From Lateolabrax maculatus (taxonomy: Eukaryota > Chordata > Actinopteri > Acropomatiformes > Lateolabracidae), in contig CM062208.1 in NCBI GenBank assembly GCA_031216445.1, positions 3,694,501 to 3,758,500 of the forward strand: a stretch of DNA of 64,000 nucleotides. Reading direction: 5' to 3'. Shown in pieces: positions 1 through 13,254 of this stretch; the stretch's first letter is position 1; each line of letters opens with the position of its first letter. Both the position numbers and the translations under genes were made by a program. The notes below the pieces were generated by a model. It made no database searches, was not told where the DNA came from, and saw only the letters and a program-made list of their open reading frames with translations.

Positions 1-3000
1 GAAACTCCATTTCCTGCACCAGCTCGGTTTGGCTGGTAATCACTCACTTTCTCCTTAATTTGATCTTTGTTGTTTACTTTTGGTATTTTATTTTCAAGAA
101 CAACACAGCATCTGTTTCTGATAGAGGCGGGCTGACAGAGCTGTAACGCCAAATGTTAGAAAGAGAGAAAGAGACAGATGGAGAGGGAAAAGAAAAAAGG
201 AGGCTTTTAATGTTTTTCATTGAATCATCAACTGAGGAACAAAAGGATATATTAGTGTAAGACAGCTGTCCGCACACAAGAAATAACAACTAACATTACG
301 GTAAATCTGTGAGAGAGACTTTCTTTATTAACCCCATTGCTACTAAATATATATATATTTGTTTACCAAATATGTTCAGCAGTAAACACAGGTTGTCTGG
401 ATGGTTGGATCAAAGCACTGGACTCTTCCACTATTAAAACACTTGGTTATGGTTGGGGAAAGAGTTTTGTTAAATGTTGAAAAGGTTCTCAAGTCCTTTC
501 TCATGCTGTAAGACCTTTTCAATACTAAGACCACAATCTTTCCACAACTTTAACCATGTGCTTTGAGTTGCCTAAACATAACCATTAAAAGGAAAATAAG
601 CTCTTTCAAGGAGGCTTTCAAGACTTCTAAGTATTCTGCTGAAAAGCATTTGATTTAACTGTGTCAATATCAGATAAGTTTGAGCGTTGCATTCACATTT
701 AGACAAGCAATGAGGAAAATGTATTCTAAAATTAGAGGTCAAGCAAAAGTGAGACATTTTGGGAAATACGCTCATTCACTTTATGGAGAGTAAGATGAGA
801 AGATTCACTGCACTCACCCAAGAAATCGATCTTCTCATTTAACTCTCAGAAAAGAAAAAGATACACGTTTGCCAAAATGTCAAACTATTCGTTTAATAAT
901 TTCGGTTCTTGAGTAAACCCCCGTTACTCTCCATCCTGCTCCGACCCAGCAGTGATTCAGCTTATAGTTATTGATTAAAGTGTCTCCACTTGCTTTGATA
1001 AATGCTAACTGCCTTTTATTTACTGACAAAGAGGAAGGTGTGTCATAGAAAAACAAGAAAAAGAGGGCAGTTATGAGCAGTAATTGAAATATATATATAT
1101 AAAAAAAGAAACCTGGCTGACACCTTCATTAAAAAAACACATGACTCATGACTCACACCAGCACTCCAGTAACCAGCCATCAGCCTGCAGAGTCGGACTC
1201 ATCAGAGCTTCACCACATGTGGCGGCCATATGCAGGGACAAACAGAGTGGCAGAGGACCGACGGGCCGAAAACAAACCAGAGGTCCAAGAGGATGAGCTG
1301 TGTGTGGTGAAGCAGAAGAACTGGACACCAAAAGCTTATCTGCTGTTCAGATCTCCGACAAGGTTTTGAAGCCACTAATTAACACGTTATTTCTATTTCT
1401 ATTCTATTTTACAATTATTACACATTTACAGACTACAGACTATGATTAAAGTGACAAATAACTCTTTCAATGTACATATCGTCCTGTGAGTAATGTAGCC
1501 TATTAAGAAAGATTTAGGGAAAAAGTCTGAACCGATCCTTTAAACTGCTGAAAAGAAAAGATGCTACAATCTACAAGCAGCAGTGTGCAACAAGCAAGAA
1601 CATCTTTCTGCAAATTCCAGATTTAGTTGGAACATGTGGACATTGATAAGAATCCAATATCAAACTAACCCATTACAGAGTCTGCTGTCATCACATTGAA
1701 ATTATTTTGGTGAACATTTCAATCTGCAATAGATTTGGGAAATAATGTTGAAGAAGCAGAACTCCAACTACACCAAGAAAAACAACCTTGAGATAAAGTT
1801 TCAATCCCAGAAAAAGGCTAGTAAGTGGACTTTGACTTAAGACTTTTTTAGTTTTTTGTTAAACTACATGAAAGGCATTTGTGATATTTTGAGATGGGTG
1901 TATGTGCACCTCCACAAACTAAAGCTGTTTAAAATACATTTGCACATCTGTGTATTATAAGAGGCAGTCAGAGCAGATGGAAAGAGAGGCACAATTTCAT
2001 ACCAAGAAAAATTCACAAAAAACAAAACAAAAACATTAATCCACCCTTCTTTGTACAGGTAAAAGTGCTATAAGTAGTTAGAGAGTTAGACGAGAGAAGA
2101 TCGAAACACTTTTGTGACTATACGCTAAATATAAAGCCACTGCCAGCACGTGATGAGATTAATTAAGCTGAAAGACTGGAAAAGTGTGAAACGTCCTTTA
2201 AAGTATTCCTTTAAAAATTGCACCGGACCCTTTCACCATGTGCGGATGAGATTTGCCGACTTGTTGAGACGGACGTTGTTTTACTGGGTAAAATCCTGTG
2301 ATACTGACACATTAAAAAAGTATTTATACAGTACAGCATGAAAAGCATGGTCGGATTTTAATGGAGTGACAACAGGCAACATGTGAAACAGATGGTGTGT
2401 AAAATCTGCTGGCATCAAACCCAAAGCACAAAATGATCCTCGTCCATCTCAGTCTCACTCTGTAACAAAGGTGACACGTTATGACCACCATCTGATCCAT
2501 GGTGTTTTTTATTGATAAATATCTCACCTCTTTTCAAATGTGATTGAGCTGTTGAAGGGAATTACCACCCAGTTTTAATTTATTTCATTATGTTATCCCA
2601 CATTTCCATCTGCGTTGTTCCTCTCCTTAACAAATAACTCACAGCTCATGTAATACACAATATAGCTATTGAAGCCATATATATGAAGGACTTATTTTGT
2701 GATTACAGGGATAGTATTATGTATAATGTAAGTACCCAGAGTAGTTTTTTTTTTCTGTCGTGAGGTTGGTTGTACTTTAAATGGCCCCGACCTGATAACA
2801 CGAGCGAGTGCGCCTAGTTTGTTTCAGGGGACATTTACCAGTGACCAGATCAGTATGTCGGTAGGTTTTAATAAATTTATATTATACCCCATGCTGAACA
2901 ATGTCATACTTACAATTCTATTAAAGAGATTACATGGTGAACATGTGCTGGCATAAAAAAATACCACAATGAGAGCCAATGGATGAACACTTTGAGAGGA

Positions 3001-3010
3001 TGAGTCTTTT

Positions 3011-3137
<127 letters not shown>

Positions 3138-3619
3138 TCTGTGCATTGTATTTGGACCCCGATGCTGCCTAACACAACAACAGTATTCATCTCTCAGCAG
3201 AGGAAGTCGAGGTGTTTTACTGCTTCCTGCTCCTCAAAAAACTCAGATTGATAAACAGTCTGAATCTAATTAAAGGGACGAACATGTGTGTGTACATGTG
3301 TGTTGATTAAACGGTCCTCCTGCTCTGTAATTATAAGTGAGCGTCCTCGTAACCATCGCCAGCACCTCCGTCCGCCGTATTAAAACAGGTGTGCATGTGT
3401 GTGCGAGAGTGTGCGTCGTAAAGTGCCTGTGCTGTTTAGTTTTATTGAGACTTTTGGCAAATCATAAACAGAGTTACTTTAACTGCAACTGCAATAAATA
3501 GGCTATCTTCACACACACACACACACATCTGGCGTCTGGACTCGTTGCTGCATTATTCACAAACCTTTTACTATGATTTATTCACAGTGTGACTGCAGCG
3601 CACACACTCAGCCAGCTGT

Positions 3620-3655
<36 letters not shown>

Positions 3656-3821
3656 AAGTGGAGAGAGAAGGAAAATGGAAGTCAAGGTGCGTGAGCCAAA
3701 GGCAGGAAGAAGCAATGAAGAGATAGAAAAAAAGAGAAATGAAGAAAGATGAAAAGAGAAACCGACACATGTATCAGAAAAATACAAAGTCAGACAAAAC
3801 GCATCACAACTGGCTGCAGTT

Positions 3822-3935
3822 TAAAGGGATAGTTTGATATTTTGGGGAAATGTTCTTATTTGCTTTCTTGGAGAGAGTTAGAGAAGATCAATATCAGTTT
3901 CATGTTTGTGCAGAAACTGAATAAATTGATGAATC
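3822..3935 (+). repeat. AAAGGGATAGTTTGATATTTTGGGG repeat fragment
   Basis: 5' part of a teleost-type repeat (start AAAGGGATAGTTTGATATTT, then TTGCTTTCTTGGAGAGAGTT). Related fragments lie at about 745-815 (TTTTGGGAAATACGCTCATT) and 2076-2150 (TACGCTAAATATAAAGCC). Confidence 0.6.
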
Positions 3936-4083
3936 ACAAAACACACACACATTTCAGTGACCTTTTTTTCACATTATTCAGTCATAAAGCAGCTGAGATT
4001 GATTTAGAAATGAGCTAAAACACGTATGCTCCTTATTAAACTGCTTATGATTTGTGATGAACTGAACTGAATGTGGGTGTTAT

Positions 4084-4085
<2 letters not shown>

Positions 4086-4118
<33 letters not shown>
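4086..4118. repeat. (TG)n microsatellite
   Basis: Pure TG run in the last visible abcb6 intron, just after the Walker A exon donor. Confidence 0.95.
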
Positions 4119-4120
<2 letters not shown>

Positions 4121-4144
4121 TTTCATGCGTATATGTGTGTTTAC

Positions 4145-4954
4145 CTTGGAAATGTCCTGACCGTCGATGCGGATGCTGCCACTCTGGACGTCGTAAAATC
4201 TGAACAACAGACGCAGGATGGAGCTTTTCCCTGATCCAGACGGACCGACCTGCACACACACACACACACAGTTTTATTTTGATGTATTTAATGTAATGTT
4301 GTTGTAAATAAGTACGTCGTTATTATGGATTAAGATACCCGGCAGTATATAAAGTAGTTGAAATTAGCTCCACTTTTACCATCTCCAACATTAGTGCTGA
4401 ACACATTAATTCATCACTAATTATAATCTGGTGTTATTATATATATTATCCTGAAATGCGCCATTCTGCCTGATGAGTACTTTTACTTTTGGTACTTTAT
4501 ATGCTTATATACTTTCAAGTATATTTTGATGCTAGTACTTTTACTTAATTAAGACTTTGAATGCAGGACTTTTACTTTATACTTACTACATTAATTTAGC
4601 ACTTTGAATTACTCGGTTCGTTGCAGATTCAGAATAATGACACAAAATATGATCAACAAATTAATTATGATGTTATATTATCAGTTAAGATAAAAATTAA
4701 TTGATCCTGATGGGAAATTCACGTTCAAAGCTACCCAGTAGTATATAAGGTAATCAAAATGAGCTCCCCCTTCCACCACTGCCACCAGAAGTAAAGTGAG
4801 AAAATATGTTATTTAGAAAATTTGGTGACAGTGACCCGTTAAATCAGACTTGATAGACAATCAGAACATAGATGTGGTAAACAAAGGCCAACGTACCAAA
4901 GCGACTGTCTGTCCCGCCTCCACCGTGAAGGTCACATCCCTAAGAACCTCACTG

Positions 4955-4991
<37 letters not shown>

Positions 4992-5395
4992 AGAGCAACA
5001 GTCAGGATCAAAATTAACTTCATTTAATCCCCATTCATGCCAAGGCTTCTTTAATTCTGGCAGTGATTCTGGAAAGTTTGTGGTCGTGGCTTAAACAAAC
5101 GTAGACATAGACTGTTGGTAGGAGATGGGATACAACCACACAGCCACAACAGATCGCTTTTCAGAAAAGTAGAAACATACTCTGGGTCATTTGTTGTGTT
5201 TTCTGGTGAAGGCAGTCTGTGATGTTATGCAGTTTGTGTTCGTAGTTGAATAAAATTAGTTGAAATGAGAGAAAAGTAGGTTTAAACAGATTTGTTGTTG
5301 GCTACACACCCGGGCACGTAGCTGAAACAGACTCTGTCAAACTCCACCTGACCTGCTGTGAGCTGCAGGTCCTGTGCATCCTCAGCATCCTGAAC
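4145..5395 (-). CDS. abcb6: abcb6 nucleotide-binding-domain exons 12-14 (A-loop and Walker A)
   Basis: Three exons carry the start of the ATPase domain. Exon 5395-5310 gives VQDAEDAQDLQ, then GQVEFDRVCFSYVPG, whose tyrosine is the expected A-loop residue that stacks on the adenine ring. Exon 4954-4897 gives SEVLRDVTFTVEAGQTVAL. Exon 4249-4145 carries Walker A, VGPSGSGKSSILRLLFRFYD, then SIRIDGQDISK. The catalytic lysine and flanking glycines are intact. The Q-loop, the LSGGEKQR-type signature, Walker B and the H-loop should follow but do not occur in 1-4144, so the gene must continue past the left edge unless it is truncated. The acceptors of two of these exons abut (TG)n tracts and the third abuts a 400-bp pyrimidine tract. 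Confidence 0.9.
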
Positions 5396-8300
5396 CTGTG
5401 AGGAGGAGGAGGAGGAGGGGGAGGAGGAGGAGGAGGGGGAGGAGGAGGAAGAGGGGGAGGAAGATTAGGAGGAGGAGGAGGAGGAGGAGGAGGGAGGAAG
5501 GGGAGGGAGGAAGAGGGGGAGGAGGAGGAGGAGGGGGAGGAGGAGGAAGAGGGGGAGGAGGGAGGAAGGGGAGGGAGGAAGAGGGGGAGGAGGAGGAGGA
5601 TGAGGGAGGAAGATTAGGAGGAGGAGGAGGAGGAGGAAGGGGAGGGAGGAGGAGGAGGGAGGAAGAGGGGGAGGAGGGGGAGGAGGGGGAGGAGGGGGTG
5701 GAGGAGGAGGATGAAGGAGGAAGATTAGGAGGAGGAGGATGGAGGAGGAGGAGGAGGAGGAGGAGGAGGAGGATGAGGAAAAGGAGGAGGAGGAGAGAAG
5801 AGGAACACAGTAGGAGAGATGAGATTCAGTTTTGTTGTTTTGCTGCCCAAGATATAAAGATACCAGAAAAATACCAAATTAATCAATTAATTAGTTAAGA
5901 TCAACTTTTACATCAACAAGTGCTAAGAATATTGTTCCGTTCTATACATCTGCAGTTCCACGGCAACTGAGCAAACGTGTGTTGGTGTGCCGATGAAGAC
6001 CAAGTGACATGGTCGAAAGTGCCACAGCAAGGAAGTGAGTGGACCTTGAGTTGAGTCAGCTGCTGTTTCCAAGGTGAAAAATGAACCGTCATGTATACGG
6101 TGGTGAGGTTATTTTATTTTTGTGGTTAAATGAGGAGGAGGAGGGGGCAACACAAGAGGAAGAGGAAGTGGGAAGGGAAGAGAGGGAGGGAGGGAGACAG
6201 AGAGAGAGAAAGGAGGGAGAGAAGTAGGAAAGGAGATGGAGAGAGAGGACGAGAAGCATAGGTGAGAAAAAAGAGGATGAGGAGGAGAAAGAATAGTGAG
6301 ACAGTTATACACAATAAAGGTAACATCTTTCCCTGTCCTCACTTGCTCCCTCCTCTCTTCTCTCATCCCATCCTTCCTTCTCGTGCTCTCTTCCCTTCCT
6401 TGAATATTCATCCCTTAGTCTATGCAACTGATATTCAGTGGTGAAAGTAGTAGAAAGTAAAAGTAGTAATACAATAGTGTGAAAATACTCCACTACAGGT
6501 GATCCAAAAGGGCTTTTAGATTTTATGATTTTCTCCACCCAGTTAATCCTTCAGTTCATCAGAAACATTCAAATTCAAAATCACTGGACAGGAAAGAGAT
6601 GAATAATAACAGTAATCTGAAAAGTAACTATGGCTGTCAGACAAATGTAGTGGAGTAGAAAGTACAACATTTGCCTAAAGTTGCATAAAATGGAAATCTC
6701 AAATTTGTACTTAAGTACATTACTTGAGTAAATATACTTAGTTACATTCCACCACTGCTGATATAGTGATGTAATCATTAACATTGTCAAAATATTTCCA
6801 CTAAAAGTTTCAAGTTTCAGCCTTTGCAATCCCTCGTTCCTTCTGACCTCCTCCTCACCCTCCTCCCCCCTGACTGCCCTCGCCGGCAGCTTCCCAAGCC
6901 AAAGAAAAGGGCCGCTGTGTTTTTAAGGTGCTCTAATGCTTTTGTCTACATTCATGTGGCTGTTTACCATATCAAGGGCCTGTGAATGTAGGAGCCTTCA
7001 GTGAGGCAGCCGGAGGACGTCTTTTCCCACCGAAACACACACAAAAAGGCAGACGTACACGCACAGACGTACACGCAGACTCCGTCTTTTAGTATGTGTA
7101 TGTGCACAAACACACACAGAGTCACACACAAACACTTGTTGACCTCCTAATCCGCTGACCTCTGACTGTGTGAGTTTCTCTGTTTCCAAGCAGGACTGAA
7201 GCCGAGTGACGCTGATTAGAAATTAATACGATTTTAGTTTTTAATTATCCACTTATCTGCATTTATTATATTTAATTTATACATTTTTATGTATTCTTAT
7301 CTGTTATTATTTGTTCTTCTTTACTTACTTCTTACTTTATGCTTAACAAGAGAATACCTTACATTGTATTTACCCAGTTTTACTGCATTTGCAATAGCAG
7401 TTTATTACTATTATAAAAAGATTAGCCAAACAATAATGTTTTAATTACCAACTGATATGACAAATTGATCTAAGATGCCTGTTGGGGTTAAGGTTGAAGT
7501 GTCCTTGACACTGAATCCAGGACCTGACCTCTGTCCTGATGTGAGAGGGGACACTGAAAAGACTATTTCTCTATAGGGAGAAAAAAGAGGAACACTCTTC
7601 TTCAAACAAGGTCTCACTCACTGTTGTAGACAAATATTTTGTTCAATAAAACTGTCTGGGATTAAATTGACAACCTTCCCTCACATAGGAATTATTTCAT
7701 AGAAAGTTTCATAGTTCATTCTCGAATAAAACTGCAAAAAAAAAAAAACTATACACCTGACCGTTTTCCAGATGATTCTTCTCACCTCTTTCTGCTCTGT
7801 CAACAGAACCAGCATGTTCTCCATGTCAACGAATGCACTCTGAATCAGCCTGCAGAGACACAATAATCTCAATCTCAAATACATTTTTTGAGGGAAATAT
7901 TGGACTTTTTACAGCACTACATTTGTCTGACAGCGTTAGATACTTTTTAAGTTAAGATTTTGCATACAAAACATATGTACATATGTATTTTTACAGATAG
8001 AAATACCCAAAAGTATATAAACTTTGAGATTAAATGATGTTTATTAATTGATTAATTGATCAACAGAAAAATGAAAACAATTAATACCTGATTAAACAAA
8101 ATTAAGATACAATGACAAACATTTCATAGTTCCAGCTTCTGAAAAGTGATGATTAGCTGCTTTCCTTGTCTTTAATTACAGTAAATTGAATAAATTTGAG
8201 GTTTGGACTGTTTGTTTGACAAAACAAGCATTGTGACGGCGTCACTTTGGGCTCTGGGTCATTGGGACGGCATAGTCAATCAATTAATGGACAAACCCAG

Positions 8301-11300
8301 CAGACCAATCCATAATGAAAATAATCATTAGTTACAATTCGATTTAATAGTGGAAACTGAGCTCCACATCAATCAATTACAACAGCAAAATCCTGCTTTT
8401 ACATGAATGATGAGGAATAATAATCTAATGATTGTACATGTACATTTAGCTGATTATACTCTCACACTTTTAAGGATTTTTACTTGTAATGGAGTATTTT
8501 TACACTGTGGTATTACTACTTTAACTTAAGTAAAATATCTGAATACTTCACCACTGAGTAATAGTGGTAGAAAAAGAAAATCGAGGAAGTGCTATTAGGA
8601 GTTTTCTCATCTTTATTTTAGATTAATTACTGTAATTATATATAAATTACTATCTATATTATTGACTACCATTAGAAATTTCACATCAAAACATAGATTT
8701 CTTGGTTTTCTTCTGCCTGTGTTGATAGGTAAGGTGTAGTAGAGTTTTTAACAATAATGTATTAAAAAATATAATTTAAAAAAGCCAGAATCAGCTCATG
8801 GGACAGGGTTCAGGGGCCTCCTGTACTGTACGTTCATCTCACCTGTAGTAGGTACCAAACCAGTTCAGAGGAGTGTACAGCTGGATGATGTAGGTTCCAA
8901 ACAGAACGTAGTCTCCGACCTGAGAGAGAAGTGAACACATGCAGAACATTGAGCTTCCTGCAGAGAACCCAGAGAACATTAATGATCCTACACTGAGTGA
9001 AGGTTTCTGCCTCCAACCAGCAACAGTTTCACACGTTTCTGGCCACTTGGGGGCAATAATATTAATATAAATCCCTTTGTAGATTTCACTTTGACATTAA
9101 AGTTTTTTTTCTGTTCATAAGTGTAAAAAAATAAAGAAAAAAGCCACATTAAATCCACTTTGATTCAGTGTTGTAAAGTCATACCCAGGTCAGTGGAGTA
9201 AAGCCACATTGCCACAGTGCTGTCTGAGCCTCACGTCCAAGTCAACATGGACAAGTCCAAGTCTCTAAAACCATGTCTGGGTGAGTCGACAAGATCACAG
9301 GGTCACTGAGGTCTGAGTAACTGTCGGCCGCGTCATGTCTGACTGATTCAGGTCATGTCTGAGCCACTCAGGTCAAGTCCAAATCACTAAGGTCGTGTCC
9401 TCTCCTTTACAGAGATTTACAGAGATTATGTTCACTCACTGTCAAGTCCGAGTCACTGTGGTCAAGCAGAGCCACGGAGGTCATGATGAAGTGCCCGAGT
9501 CTGTGCATAAGCCATTCGGGTTATGTCCACGTCAGAGTCGGAGTCATTGTGGTTATGTCCGAGTCACAAAGTTCAGTATTGAAGTGTAACATCTTCCTCT
9601 GTTTCACCTATTTATTCACTTATTTATGAAATCCTCCTGGTATTGTATATCTTATAATTTAATCAGGTACTCTCCTTGAGTTTAAGATATCAATACTATA
9701 AATCATTATAACTTAGAGATCATATTATTGGAACATTATTACTGATGCCTAAGCAGCATTTTACTGTTACAGCTGATGAAGGTGGAGAACATTTATTTAC
9801 TTAAAATACTGTTGGGAAGTCTAATCTATAGCACAGTATCATATTGTATAAATGGATCATGAGTTTTGTTTGTAAAATCTAAATCTGTAAAATAAAGATA
9901 ATAAAGAATATGTAGACGTCTGATTCTGATATTCGATTGTCTTCCCTGGTACCTGGAACTGTCCCTGAGAGACCAGGTAGGCACAGAGCAGAGATCCAGC
10001 CAGCAGTCCCGATCCTATGATGATGTTCTGGGATTGATTGAGCAGAGCCAGGGATGCTGAGCTCTTCCACTCACAGTGCTGCACAAACACAACCAGCACA
10101 CATTTCATTAAAAGTAAGAAATAAAAACAAATGACTAGAAGTTTGAAAATTGATCAGATTTTTTGAACTGTAGGTTTATCAGAGTTGAGTATTAGCTGGT
10201 CTTTGGTCCCAGTAACACATGCTTACCTGATATTTCAGAATGGCTTCCTCAAAGCAGCGGACTTCATAATCCTCACTGCTGTAATATTTTACCTGTGAAA
10301 ATAAATCAAACCCAGAGAGTGATCGTGACATGCTGAAATGATTTCTTTCTTTCTTCTCTTTTAGACTCTCTCTCTTAAAACATCTGGAAAACACTGGAAC
10401 TGGAACATCACAAAATGTATAGATGTGGGTGACAGACCACACCTGGACACACCTGTTGTTCAACAGACTTATGCCTTTAATAAATAGAGGTGGAACAGGA
10501 AATGTGCGGTGTTATCTACCGTCTCAAAGTTGAGCAGCGAGTCTACGGCTCTGGACTTGGCCTTGTTGTCTTGATTGTTCATCTCTCTCCTGTATTTGGT
10601 CCTCCACTCAGTGATCAGGATGGTGCAGGCTGCAGACAGAGTGCAGTCTGGTTAATATCTGTCTGGAGCTGCATTCTATAAGATTACCATATAAACAGGA
10701 AGGTAGGATCTTAAATCATTTTTTACAGTTTACATAAATATGAAGGATTTGCAAGTTTTCTTGGATTAATTTAGTCATAAAGTTCAATGACTGTGTCCAC
10801 ACAGGGCATCTAAACACACACACTTCATTTAGATAATTTTCATTAAAATGTAGGTGTTTTATTTAACTTTTGTTCACTTTTTGGTCACTAAAAATTAATT
10901 AATAATTAATTAGGGCAGGAAACTCATGCATCGACTCACTGAGGTAGAGGACCATGCAGGTAAAAACGATGAGTCCAAACCAGACATTGAAGTAGGAGAC
11001 AAAGTAGATGATGGCAATGATGATGTCACAGATGGTGGGGAGGATACTGAACAGGATGTAGCTGAAGACAAAAACAATCACGGCTTATTGCTCACCCCCC
11101 ACGTGTGTGTTTCCGCTGAACCCAACATGAAAACCTGTAATGTTTGGGCAACTGAACCCCCGTCCCCCGGCCCACCTCAGCAGGTTGTTGATGGAGGAAG
11201 TGCCTCTGTCGACGCTCCTCAGCACGTCTCCGGTGCGTCTCTCCAGGTGCCAGCGCAGGGACAAACCATGCAGGTGGGAAAACAAACACACCTAAAGTGT

Positions 11301-12531
11301 GGAGGGAGAGGGACAGAGAGAGACGTCCAGTTATGTGCCTGCACAACCATCACCATCATCACATCATCATCATAATTTTCTTTGTTTTGCAGCCATAAAA
11401 TCATGGCTCAATAGAAAGGGATTACTGTTTTTTTACATTTATGAGCATCAAGCAAAATCATGCAATCATGGACAGAGTATCTGGTTACAGAGATTATCTG
11501 TCCAGCTGTTAGGCCACTCGAGAACATGTGTTTCATAGGAGTGTCTCAATACAACAAAGGATGGAGGGTTAACCCGCCAAGACTCGTGTCTATTCCATTC
11601 AGGCTGACAGCTCTAATGCACATTTTTGTTGTTTTGTCAACCCAAAGAGGAGAAAGAAGAACAGATGTTGCAAAACTAGTGTGTTCCTAAATTGCTTTCA
11701 CATCTTAACAGCATGTATGAGATTTACTGGATGACTTTAGAGAGGATCGGGTAGTTTTAAAAAGCAGATTACAGCATAATGTAATTTGCTTCTCCTGATT
11801 AACCTCTTTCGTATGGAATATGAAGGGGATACATTTTGTCAAATACTGCCTTCATATCATGTTTTTAGAATTAAAAGATAATTCTGGCATGCTACAACTT
11901 GGATCTTTGAAACATGAGCAGATGATCCTTCAGGTCTTAAGCAAATCCCACGTTTAGTATTTGGAAGAGAAAACAAAAGGGAACAGTAAAATTATGACCC
12001 AAACTTTCTGTTGTAAACATCCATGTTGCATCAGCTCACCTTTTGTATCTCCAAACACTTGTTTAGACAATTTGGTTAAACTGTTGGCTTGTTTACAATC
12101 AGCATGTAGCATCAGTTTTTGATAAACCAGAATTATCCTTTAATCGTCAGACCTTAAAGTGAAAGAATTAAAAGATTAAGTAAAAGAAGTCTGAGTGGTA
12201 CCTGAACGCCTCTGCTGGTAAACTGCTGAACTTTGATCCACGTGAACTGACGAAGGTTGCTGATGAAACCGGACGTACCTGCAAGGAACAGAGGAAGAAA
12301 GATAAGGGAGGAAGATTTCACGCTCAAATTCCCTCTAAACCTCGCAGGCAGTAGCTTATATTATATCACATAAACATATGTTATATTGTACACACACACA
12401 CACACACACTTGTCTATATATGAACACACACTTGCGCACCTGCACCTCCTCCTTGTAGGAACTTGAGCAGTGTGTAGATGCAGACAGTGGCAATCAGCGA
12501 AGTCCAGCCGCCTCCTGCAGAGAGCTCATTC

Positions 12532-12615
<84 letters not shown>

Positions 12616-13205
12616 CACACACACACACAAACACACACACACACGACAGCAATGATGATCCAGTAGACTCAAATCAAACCAACATTGTGTCTATTTTTTT
12701 GTGTTTGTGTATAATTTCACATTAAAGGTTAAATCCACCACATTTTCTTACACCCGAGGATCTTGTTAAACTTCCTCACAGTCGAAACCAACCAAACACA
12801 CAAACACACACCTGTGGTGGAAAGTAAATGTACTGTAGTTAAGCACAAATTTGAGGTACTTGCTATTCTGCTACTTTATACTTCTACTCCACTACGGTTC
12901 ATAAGCAAATATATTTACTTCACTACATTTATTTGATTACTTTACTTACTTACTTACTACTTTGTAGATTCAAATTAAGAATACAAAATATAATCAACAA
13001 ATAAAGTTTGATATCTTATTATAGGTTAAGATAAGATCAGATAAGTCTTTATTTAGAAATGTACAACCTACTCAGCAGTATAGTAATTAATAATAAGCTG
13101 AAACAAGTTAAACAAGTACTTTTACTTTTGGTACTTGTTCCAAAAAATAGATTTTAATGCGGATATTGTTACTTTTACTTAAATCAAAGATCTTCCTCCA
13201 CCACT

Positions 13206-13254
<49 letters not shown>

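Noticed and set aside
5374..5898. 174-codon plus-strand frame rich in Arg, Glu and Gly
   Set aside because: It is simply the translation of the (GGA)n polypurine tract; it overlaps a minus-strand abcb6 exon and has no domain.
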